From: Tridacna crocea
Lineage: Eukaryota; Mollusca; Bivalvia; Cardiida; Cardiidae
DNA: 64,000 bases
Assembly (NCBI GenBank): GCA_943736015.1
Contig: OX031063.1
Location: forward strand, 32,484,172 to 32,548,171
Direction of reading: 5' to 3'
Below the pieces are notes generated by a model. It was given only the letters and a program-made list of their open reading frames with translations, was not told the origin of the DNA and did not search any database. This document shows positions 36,301 through 48,300 of this stretch, piece after piece. Positions within the stretch are counted from its first letter, which is position 1. Each line of letters opens with the position of its first letter. Made by a program: the position numbers and the translations under genes.

Positions 36301-39300
36301 TTGAGAATATTCTTAGTCTTACTCTCCAAGCTTTTCTAAATTTGTAAGTAACACAACTTCTGATTGGCTAAACCATCCGTTTATATTACTTACAAATGTA
36401 GAAAATTCTGGAGATTAAGACAAAGAACATTCTTAAGAATGGTTGGTGAATACAGGCCCTGGTCTTCTGATATGCAGAAAATTTAACAATAAATAAGAAT
36501 TAATTCTCGTCAGTCTGAGCCGATTGCGCAGGTTGACATGGGTCGAAATATTTTGCATATGCATTAAACCGCCATTTTACAAAGCACGGCTCACTTGATT
36601 TAGACTGTTCCTTTTTCGTTACTTTGTTTCTATTATAGTTAATAGGTATTACAAATTGTGGCACTAGCGATTTACAACTATTGCAGAATGAAATAACGGA
36701 AACTGCGATTTGCCTCACCAAAAATGTCTACGATAAAGAAGCCAGACGGTAGTGGGCGTATCAAAGATTCTGGCGTGACAACTGAGATCCATCCATCAGC
36801 ATGAACTCAATATGGATGTTTTCTATACCAAGCTTTTGGCTTTTAGTAATAAATAGAGTGATATACGTATACAGAGGTATACAGTGGTATACAGTTGCAG
36901 GAATTCCCATTTTATTTTGACAAATCATCTTTCAAAATGTTATCGGCTACTGTAGTTCAAAGATATCATGATCATTGCATGCAACAAAGAACCTGCGTAT
37001 AACACATTCTTGCACAACTATTGTTCTAAGATTCCGTTGTCCTTTATTGTTACTTAAAGCTATGGAGACTCCAGAGTTCGACTAAACAGGCATTACATGA
37101 TTATGAAGAAACATTTTATGCTCATTTGCTCCATAACATTGTTATCCATTTCATGATCCAGCATATACCTGTCTAGTACGACTGTCGAATCTTCTGATTT
37201 AGCTTTTGCCGTACCAAAGCACGTCTTAACACACTTTTGAGAACATATCAACTTAAGATCAGAAAGCACGGTTTGTGCAGTGTGATCTTAAATGTTAAAT
37301 GATATTTCAAGAACGGCCTTTCGTTCATAAAATTTCATATTTAAAGTTAAGCATTATTTTGAATAATATAGCAGGTCGTCTACACTAATAATTCTTAATT
37401 GATTTTTATTTTTTATCTACAGAACTAGCCCCTCGACTGGACAAAAGAGGATGCCTCTACCAATCAGATTCATTGTTTTCTAAATTGAAGATCTAAGAAC
37501 TTTTTAGATTACCGTGCTCTTCTCCCAGTCACAGATTGCTTTCTTTCTTAGCAAAAACAAATTTATCTTTTCAGTTACACGTCGTTTCACATGTGGTTTG
37601 CAAACATTTAGAATTTTGACCATTTTAGAATTATGTTGTCTTGTAAAGAGTGCATTCGTCTTTAAACTATCGCATGTTCCATTTGTCCGCAAACTCTGTG
37701 ACTGTGAAATATACAGTCACGTTGTCAGAAAATGGGGTTTCGTGCATTTGGAAAAAAGTATCGATCTACATTTATGTCAACGTGCGAGGTCCCTACAGGC
37801 TGATATGGGTCGAAACGTTTTGCTTTTTGTGACTTTTTTGTATGTTAAAGGCAGGTTCTTCCTTATAAACCAGTCGGCTGGTAGAGAGACTGGGCTTTTG
37901 GGATCCTTGATTATGTGATGACTCGTTTGGTATAGTACATCACCGAGATACACTGAACCACCTTTGACATGAGGTATGAGGAAAACTATTTAAGTTTTCT
38001 ATATTAGTTGTTCTGTCAGGTGGCAGGGGACTTGGAAACTTGTTCAAGGCTGTGGTTAATCATGTCGCCCCGTGCCGAAGTACAATTCGAAGAAAACTGA
38101 CGTCACTGGAAATTGACGTCACTGAAACGTATAGTTTGGTGCATAAATGTGCAGTATGGTGATCGATCGACGCCGCCATTCTGGATGTTGTTTTGCACTT
38201 GTAGTGATGTTTCAAAAGGTAACTGGCTTTACGTGGTTTTGCCGGGGTACATGATATATATGTTCCCGGCATGTTAACCAATCAGGTCTTTGCAGTATAA
38301 TAAAATGTACTCACCCTTGCATTATCGAACCTAAGTGTTGTTAGGTTTGGGTCAAAAATGAGTCTTTGTGGATCGATGTCGATCGGTGACTGGTATTTTC
38401 CGCTGGCGCACAGTGCCCATTCTTTGTTTCTTATACCCCAATGTGATGGCCCTGTAATAGTGAGTAAAATGTTGATAAAAGCATAGAATATATATCTTTT
38501 TGCTTTCCCTTCCGTTTTCTTTATGTGCAGTCTTCGCAGGCTGACCTATGAGGGCACTTTATTAGCTTTTGGAAAATTTTCTAAACGTCCTAGGACTGCC
38601 AGTCTATCTCATAATTGAATCAGTTGTTAGAGAAAATGGACTTTATGGAACCCGAATCATGTGATGCCTGACATAGTATAATGCATCACAGACATGCATT
38701 AAGTCCCATTTTGCCAGAGCATGGCAAAAAAATATTTGTCACTGACAGTTTAGAAACTTATTTTCCTCCCCGTACTAAATATACTATATTGAGCTAATAT
38801 GTAGTAAAGGTGTCTTCAAAAAGTATAGACCTAGGTCAGCCTGCGCGAACTGATCTATGTCGAAACTGATTTTGGTAAATTTTCTGCATGTCCATGGATC
38901 TGCCTACCTCATGAATTAGATTAAATAGATTTTGAGGAACCCAATTATATGATGAATTGTTTAACCCTGTACCAAACAATCCCGGGTTTTCACGATCCTG
39001 TAGAAGAGGCCATTATAAAAACATTGTGGTAAAAAGGAGAAAATGCTGGTAACCAGCATTTTCTCCTTTTTTCCACAATGTTTTCCACCCTTTCAAAGCA
39101 AGATTACACCATTTGAGCCGCACTGAAATTGTTGTCTGCAAATGCTTTCAATTTGGACGAGGCTAAAATCTTGTCATCTGGTAATGAGTTCAGTTAAGAG
39201 ATCACGGAGATGCATTAAGCCCCTTTTTGCCATAGCATGGCTGAAATATAGTAGGCACCGACAGAGTTCAGAAAATTATTTCTCTATCCCCACTAAAAAT

Positions 39301-42300
39301 ATATATTGACCGAATATAACGTGTTTTCTCATAAACTTTGGCCATGCCTATGATGGACGATCCTCGTAAAATATTTATGGCGGCAGACAAATTCTAACTA
39401 TTACATAAACATCTTAATGACAAGCACCGCTTCCTCGTCAGTCGTCACGGAGTAGATAACCGTGAAGGAATTGATAAATAATCTACATACGATTATGTAA
39501 ATCTATGGTAACGCCTTCATTGTGAATTCAGGTTTTCCAGGAATAATATGATTCTTGTCTCATAAATTAATGATAAAAATCAAAGCCTGTCAAATTATGT
39601 TATATGTTGGTTCATTTCCCATCCTTAACGTTCTTACTCTGTCGGCATGGAATTAAGAGTACAAATTGATATCAGCCTTACTCTGTGTAAGAGGGCTTAA
39701 CTCGTTACCAAACGACAACATTTTAGTTTAGTCCGAATTGAAAGCATTTGGAGACAACATAATGTGACTGAAAAATTGAAATTTGGCTTGGGAAGGATGG
39801 AAAACGTTGTGGGAAAAGGAGAAAATGCTGGTTACCAGCATTTTCTCCTTTTCCCATAACATTTTCAAAAAGGCCTCTATCAAAGGGTCGTTAAAAAATA
39901 GGGCTTGTGTGGCAAAGGCCTTTTAATGCATCTAGGAGATGCAGGATACCAAACGAGCCATCGCGTAATCATGGATCCATGATACCCACTATTCTAACAA
40001 CCTACTTAATCATGAGGTAGAAAGGTTCTTGGACATACAGAAAATTGAGTGACAGCGAAACGTTTCATCTCAGGTCAGCCTGCACTGACTGTGCAGGATG
40101 ACCCGAGTTGATAGTTTTCGCAAATGCATTTCCACAGAGCATAATTATATTGATGAAAAAGGCACCAATGTTAAAGAAACCGAACTTATTTGAGCTTAAT
40201 TTTAATCGTATATCTCTTTCGAAATAATCCATTACATGTTTCGATGGGTAAAAAGAACACAGTTCCTTAAAGACAAAACTTTTAATCTTCTCCGAGGATG
40301 TCGGAACAATGTCGGAACAATGTCGGAACTTTAGATCAAAGTTTAAAATTATTTTGTTTCCCCCTGTGTCCGCAACATTAATATAGAATTAAAGTCACAA
40401 AAACATTTAGGCTCTAATCCAAGCTATAATACAAGATGAAACTATGTTAACTCTTTCCATATAATAGACGACACCAGAAGGTATTGTGGAAAAAGTATAG
40501 ATATGTCAGTCTATAGAGAAAGTGTAGTCTGACATTTGATCTACATTGTCCACTGCTTTGTTCTGGATAACGAATGAATCGTGTCTTAATGTTGTAGTGG
40601 AACTGTCTTTGTAGCTATTGAGAAAGTGCGATTTACTTATTTTGCAATGAAAGAGTTAAATGAAAATTGAGAAGGAAAGGAATAATTCCAGAGTGACTTT
40701 TTGTTTCATTTTCTAGAAGAAAACTTGAGGCTAGACACAAGGATTAGTAAACATGCACCTCATTATCGAAAGACAGATATCCTTAACGAGTTGATCAGTC
40801 ACACAAAGAAAATTTTTGCAGAAAATTAATTGTTAAACATTTCTTTCTGGCGAAACACATTTCCTCAGTAAGGTATCATTTTCAAAAAGCAGAAACTACA
40901 TAAATCATACTTAGATGAAAATATACAGTTTCTCTTTATTTTCAAGTGAATCCCTAATGGGACTCTTTCTGCATTTTCCACCTAAACGATTCGTTGCCGA
41001 TATCTGTGCCTTCTTATGAGAAATTAAATACGTTAGTTTGTTGTTTTCTTTTCTAACACATATTCCATTTAGGCCTATATATTGTATCAATTATTGAACA
41101 GAAATAATGTACAAATTTACATGTTGCATACAAAAAAAACATTTTTGTTCTTATTTTACACAGCAAAAACATCATAAAACGCAGGTTTTACTCGAAGGAC
41201 AAATATGAAAGATTTCTGCTGTAGTTTATGAGACTAAAAACTTGAAGACAGAGGAGGAAACCAACGCTGAAGTATCTTGGGACGTGCTTCATTAAAAATG
41301 ATTTCTTTTATCATTTTTCTTTCTAGAATCTCAGCTGACCGAATTGCTTTGATCAGGGAAACCTGGGTCCGTGTCTCATACTAAATAAATCTATTTTACA
41401 TATTGGAAACGCAAGATATTAACTCTTCACGATAAGACAAGGTTGTAGACATGTCCAAAGGTATAATATTTGTATACTAACAAAGGGAATGGTTCTTCAA
41501 TGATAGAAATTGGCTTTGTAAAGGTAGAAAACATTGTTGGAAAAGAAGAAAATGCTGTTTACCAGCATTTTATCCTTTTTCGACAATGTTTCAACAAGCC
41601 TCTTTCCTCGGGGTCGTTAAAAGACGGGATTGTTTGGTAAAGGGTTCACTGTGACATTTGTGACGTTAACTACTATTCTGAGTTGTTTCACAGACGATTT
41701 AGGATGGTCACTGTCAGTTACACGTATTGGTAATATACGAACATTCTGCGATGTTATGAGACGCTTACAAACATCGATGAATTGGACTGCTTTTTGAGGT
41801 CATCAGAAACATCGCCATAGCAGTCTCATCAACTTAAAACAAGACTTCTCTGTTGGTTACGTTTGTTGTTGGTAGTAACGTTTTTTTTTTAAATTCTCAG
41901 TTTCTTCGTCGCGTAAGTAACTGAAAAGAAAAACAAAAACTATCCAAGCAGGCCTAAGATGATGGGAACTACAGAGCAAAGACGGATTAATGGTACACTT
42001 TTACTTGTTTTCATCGAAGTTGTTTTGACCAAATTCATTTCATGACACTATTATCTTTCTTGTATCTTCGTGCTAGATGTTGTCGGTTATACAAAATACA
42101 ATGGATAGAAAATGCATTTCATTCTCTCAAAGCTATGAAAGATATCACTGAGGTAGTTTTCAGACTGACGACAAATTCTAAGAGTTTTCTTTTTTATCCC
42201 ATACACCGTGTATGATATCATACCATTATCTATATTTACACAGCTGCCTGGATTCTACATACTATTTTAAGAACGTTTGTTTAATATTAGGCTGGTTACC

Positions 42301-45300
42301 GTGACCAGCTGACGCGGACGGCTTAGATCAAGATCAGACTGTACAGAAGGTGAAGTCTGATCTTTAATCTACACTGTCCCCAACAGGATATATTTCTTCC
42401 ATAGATACCTTTCTAAACGATTCTACAGCATTGGGGACAACCATCGTACATATGTCATGTGTAGTGAAATTCACTTACTTTGACAGGTACATTACCCCGA
42501 AGAAACTTGCATAATATTGATTTTGTTTGAGTCTACCAGTGATTAAATTAACAACTTTATCATGACAAGAACTTTGACAGCTAATTTCCTTCAGAAACTT
42601 AGGTCAGCAATGTTTGAGAAATGAAGCATATAATTACAGAGTGTTCACCAAATACCGCACTAGTTTCTTACCTCACACATGCGTGAGACAAGAAAATTCG
42701 TAATGGCTGTATCACGTTGAAAACATGGAGAGTTATGTGAAAAAAAACATTGGTGTAGCTATCTTCGAGAAACTGGTAAATGATAAAACTGACTAGTTTT
42801 CCCCAATGGCAAGTCCTATGTGAAATGAAAACGTCTTTCCAGAATATGTTACGTAATAAAGCTGACGAAGTATATTAGGGTTTATTTTATGCTGTGGGTG
42901 TATAGGTTATTGCTATCAGACAATGTATACTTTTGAGAGAAACACAAAAGGTTCTCTGATGTTGTCCAAGAAACCACTGGACATAAAACTGGGGGTCCAT
43001 TTTGCTTACTGATTATCTTTTTCATAAATTTTCTGTGTTCGGCGTGTATCTGACTCACAGGCCGCTGAAAATTTATTGGCCTATCAGGGTCTATTCGACA
43101 GTTTCAATACTCGATCATTAGTCTGCGATACTAAAATAGAACATTAGAACATTTCCCACTTTTTCGTGTTATAGACGATGTGGAAGCGTTGCATGAATGT
43201 GTTATCTTTACTAACAGTATTGGATGATCGACCTATGAACATTTCTTGACTCCAAGAAAGACCAATGGAACTTTAAATGCCTGTGATTTGCACATGTAAA
43301 TCGTCGTTTTTATGAACGCCGAGGTTTTATTTAGACTATTCTTACTTTGTTGCAGTTGTATACTAAGAAATGTTTAAAAACCTCACAAACTATGCTAATA
43401 CATGCTACTATATCCCCTCCAAATAAAAAGAAAAAAAAGTTGCTGATTTGATCAAGAAACCCACTCTTTTTTCAGCCTCTGTTGGAAATATTTTTGGAAA
43501 ATTCCTTTTATTCTTTATCCTTAAACCCTTTCCCAAACAATCCCAAGTTTTTAAAGGAGTATTATTCCAGATAAAATCATTAATTTATACACAATCCTCA
43601 TGTTAGATTCATTTAGTGTCACGACTTCTGAAGTACTGAGTACTTAGAAAATTTAAGTTTGGTAAGGCCTCAGCACCCGACGGCATAAACAATAGGATCC
43701 TAATCGAAGCTGCCGGTAAGCTAGCACCTCACCTCTTTGATCTGTTTAATCAATCTTTAAATACTAGTACTGTCCCGTCCTCGTGGAAAATATCCAATGT
43801 GTATCCAATTTTTAAATCTGCTGATTCATCTCTCCCTTATAACTATAGGCCTGTTTCATTACTGAATAACTATAAAAAGAACTATCTTCATACATGTAGT
43901 AGTAGTAGTAGTAGCTTTATTTCCCACTTGTACATACAAGTACATTGTGACTACAACATCATAACAATAACACAATATACGTGAAAAAATATTGAAAAAG
44001 ATGTGTATCAATTCAAACACTGTAGAGAAAATAGACAAAATATAGAAAATAGGCAATTCGTCGCAATCGGTGTTACGGAGGAATGCGAAATTTTATATAA
44101 AAACGTTATGGATTAAGTCTATTCCTTTTTTTCAAATGCTAGTTTTATCAACTTACAAAGATAAGACAAAACATCATAATCATTACTTTTCATTAAACAT
44201 ATAAATTTGTATACACTTGGTCTAACTATATAGTATTTTTCTATTAATGTTTTGCGTAAACCTGAAAAGAAAGGACATTCAATGATAAAATGAAATTCGT
44301 CTTCAATTGGACATATTCTTTCGTGAGGCTAAAACACAAACTGATTCTCTTTTACAAAATGTTCAACGGACTGTCTCCAAACTATCTTAATGTTCTTGTT
44401 CCTCAGAGAGTTGGAGAATCATCATCATACAATCTTCGGAGACAAAATAACCTGCGAACCATTGCTTGCAGAACCAGCTTTTACAAAAACTCATTCTTGC
44501 CACCAGTGATCAATGATTGGAACTGTTTATCAGACGAAACCAAAAATGATGTAGCATTTTCTTCCTTCAAAAATCATTTGAAAATGGCTAATCCGATACC
44601 AAACGGGCTTTATTTCTTTGAAGATAGAAAAAATCGGATCATATACGCTAGGATACGTAACAACTGTAGTTGCCATAATGAGCATTAGTATTTGAAAAAT
44701 ATAGCCCAGTCGCCCCTTTGAAGATGCGTCTCTGTTGAATCAACTCAGCATTATTTCTTTGAATGTCAGTTTTATCGAGACATAAGAGTTAGCACAAACA
44801 CTAGTAAATGTATCATTACAAGAGTTTCTCTTCAAGATATTTTATACGGTGATGAAGATCTTAACCTAACTAATAACTTAAAAGTGTTTGCAGCAATTCA
44901 TACTTAATATATCAGTCAAAGCAGAAGATTTACTAAAAATAATTATGTCGTTTTCTTCCTTGATTGTGAATTCCTGGCTTCCAAAACTCGGTCTAAATGA
45001 CATAGCTATTTGTATCTCAATAAGTTACTCTACATTCTTATTGATAGCATCCAAAATCTACTGATCTGGGATGGTCATGGAGGAAGACAATTGCTTGTGA
45101 AAAATATATTTTCAGTTTCAGTCCTCCAGTTAATCACCCCACACAAATCTGTTTCTTCACGATTTTCCATCAGCACCCACCAAATTACAATTCTTCTTTT
45201 TTCTTACGTTACGCATTATATAATTTACCATTAAAAGTGTACCTGGGTCTAGGGGAAGAACCATATTAGCCTCGCTTTCGTTCAAATTCATTTCTTCACT

Positions 45301-48300
45301 TATTTCTTATTATTCTATTGACTTCAATTAAATCTTTGTATAGAAATGATGAATAAAATATGTTTAAACTAAAGGTTCTGTGGCCTTACCAGGCTTAAGC
45401 GTTCTAAAAACATAGTCTGGCGTGGCTTAAGCTAGCTTCTCTAGAAGTCTACCTGAAAAATAGCGTCGTCGAATTGAAATGAGCCACACGCTGACACTTA
45501 AGTCATGACATAAGTATCGAATCATAACAGCCACATTTGTAAACAACCTCTTAATTATAAGGTAGGCTGGTCCTTGGAAATAAAAAGAAAATAGGAATAA
45601 CGAAAAGTTTCGGCTCAGAACAGCCTGCGCAAATACATATTGAAATCGAAATAGCTATTTGTGTGCAATACAAATAAAGCTAGCAAACCTGAGGCGAAAA
45701 AGTACGTAATTTCTGAAAGGAAATGCCCTCTACCGCATACGAAAAGACATTTTATCTATCTGAAAACTTAGGATTGACCAGGAATTTCATAAGTTATCAC
45801 AGTCTGTCCCACTAATTGGATATATTATCAGCTGGTAGAAGCAAAATTGAATTTATATGATAGTTTATCTTCCTCCTTAATCTGTTTCGTGTCACTTAAG
45901 TGTCAGACGCTTTGTGCAATTACCTATCGCTTGAAATGAATCGTTATACCACTTTGTTTTGCGTTTTCTAGCTTTTTTTCCTCGGTTTCATTTACATGGT
46001 GACACGGAAAATACCGGAAATTCACAAAATCTCTTATAGTAGGATCCCTTTTCTGTTTATCTTGCGTTATATTGAATACTTATTATTCTGCTTTGCAGAT
46101 ATAATTGCTGAACGACAACGGAAAGTAAGTAAGTGTGATAAGCTTGTTTTCAACTTAAATAAAGCTTTTTCCATAATTCAATTTTTTTTTAATCTAGAGG
46201 GAAAATAATATTTCTTCAGAATTGAGGTTTGAAATGTCCAACAAATAAAGACTTCTTCAGAACTGATGTTGCATTTTGTTAGAAGGAAAACTATTTAGAT
46301 ATGAAAATGCTGCCAAATTCTTTTAATTAAAATGATTTTTCCCCCATATTTTTATCTCACGTATATATATATCATTTTTTCTATCATTTTCGAAAAGTGA
46401 TTCAATTGAACAATTGTGCAATTATAAGGGTTGAGTGCAGAATTTTGTGTTTTTATCGAGATATAAAATGCAATTACCTTATTACATGGCTTGACATAAC
46501 GCTCTTCGGGCGTTATTTGCTATGTAATAAGCAATTACATTTTTTCATCTCATTGCTAACACAAATATCTGCAATAATTGAAAAGTAATGCACTAACTAT
46601 TGTATAACTCACAATCGAACACTTGTAACACGATTCATATCATGACAATACAGAGAGACTAAATAAATTAGACAACCTGGAGAATGAAAGTTCAATGTCA
46701 TTATACCCATTAACCGCCAAAATAGGGGAGAAAACACCACAGATCAATATGCAAACAATGTTGTATTTCGTGACAGGAATACGTAATACAGAATAATCGC
46801 ATTATGTTTTGTGCTTGTCAAAAGCGCCTCTTGTATAACGACGTGGTTTTGATAAACACTGCTAACGCTGCCGTTGCACCAGTTTGGTTTTAATTCTATA
46901 CCATACAGTTGTAACGACCCTATGGAAAAAGGCTATTGGAAACATGATGGGCAAGGGAGAAAATGGTGGTAACTACCATTTTCTTCTTTTCCCATAGTAT
47001 TTCTAACATGTAAAGGACAGAAATCATCATTTTTACTACAGCTGATTTGTCATCTAATATTTTCAACTTGGTCGAGTCATAAATTTTGTCCTTTAGTGAA
47101 GAGTTAACTGTAAAGTGGTATGAATGGAATAGTGTTAGAAATTCTTTGAAAAACGAAATGTTTACTCTAAATACAAAGTTAAACACTAAGCACCGATAAA
47201 TCTACGACATTCAGAGCCGAACATCACTGAAAAATCGTATAAAGTATATCAGCTTGAAATAATTGGAACCGTCGTCTGGGTTCTATAGCGTAGTGCTCAA
47301 AGACATATTTTGCCAAAACATAATGGACAGAGAACCTGGATACTGGCGATGAAAAGTACTGAATCTGCTGTTTCATGGTCCAGGTCAATATCACATTTGC
47401 AACCCTATTATAAACATCTTGTTGTTGAGTAAAACTGCACCGGCCTTGTGTTTGTTTTTCGTGCACACCACTTCAGCCTGATTTTCCACGTGTCCGTTAT
47501 TCGACTGCGCTTATGCGTTTGCGACAGTGCAATTTTCGGGCGCAAGTTCTGATTACGTTATATTTAATATGACTTTTTCAAATTATCCGACTGTGTTGTC
47601 CGTCAGTGCAATGGGTCAACAGCGAGAAAAAAATTTCGCTGTATGTATACTGGACCATCGGACGGCGTTTCAAGCAATATTAAACAAAACTTGCACTTAT
47701 CGACTCTCATGTAGGTCTAGCCGATCTTCTTCTTAGAGGCTTTTTTCCATGTGTTTTGGACGATGCATAATGGGCTCTGTTCAGTCTTCACCCATTACCA
47801 CACAATCCCTACTTTTGACGACCCTGATAAAGAAGCCTTTAGAAAACATTGTAGGAAAATGAGAAAATGCTGGTAACCAGCATTTTCTCCGTTTCCCACA
47901 ATGTTTTCTACCCTTCACAAAACAAATTTCAAATTTTCAGTCACTTTTATTTTGTCGTCTGCAAATGCCTTCGATTTGGACATACTTAAAATATTACCGT
48001 GTGGTAATGAGTTAAGTAACATGGAAAGTCGTCATCACTCCATTCTAAACGATATTGTTTGACATAGTCGATTTTATTCCTTATAATCTCCTTCACCCAC
48101 CCTCTGTATTTTCGATTTCTGTATAGCTGAAATATATGGCTCAAGCCATTAACAAATTATGTTCTGTTTCACCTAGTTCATCCCACATGCTTGCCGTTCA
48201 GGATTCAGTTTTACAAGACAGATCACGTGGTCGGTTCGAATACGGGAAAGGGGTTCCAATTGCGATAAACGAACATACCAACGAGAACAGAAGGCGCAGT

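Larger units (their letters stand above)
29279..38314 (-). other. CARP intron 3 (9.0 kb)
   Basis: This phase 0 intron contains family B copies (29336, 31612-31940, 32840, 36500, 37735), A MITEs (32118-32329, 34351-34572), E element 35084-35356, C copies (30270-30366, 35404-35530), the tandem D-hairpin duplication 35960-36300, a TIR element 36282-36462 and family F copy 38009-38303. Two copies of a ~95 bp repeat beginning AAGAGGAACAAGGGGTCAA lie at 29663-29758 and 31995-32090. Stretches 32970-34340 and 36600-37500 hold nothing recognised. Confidence 0.8.
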
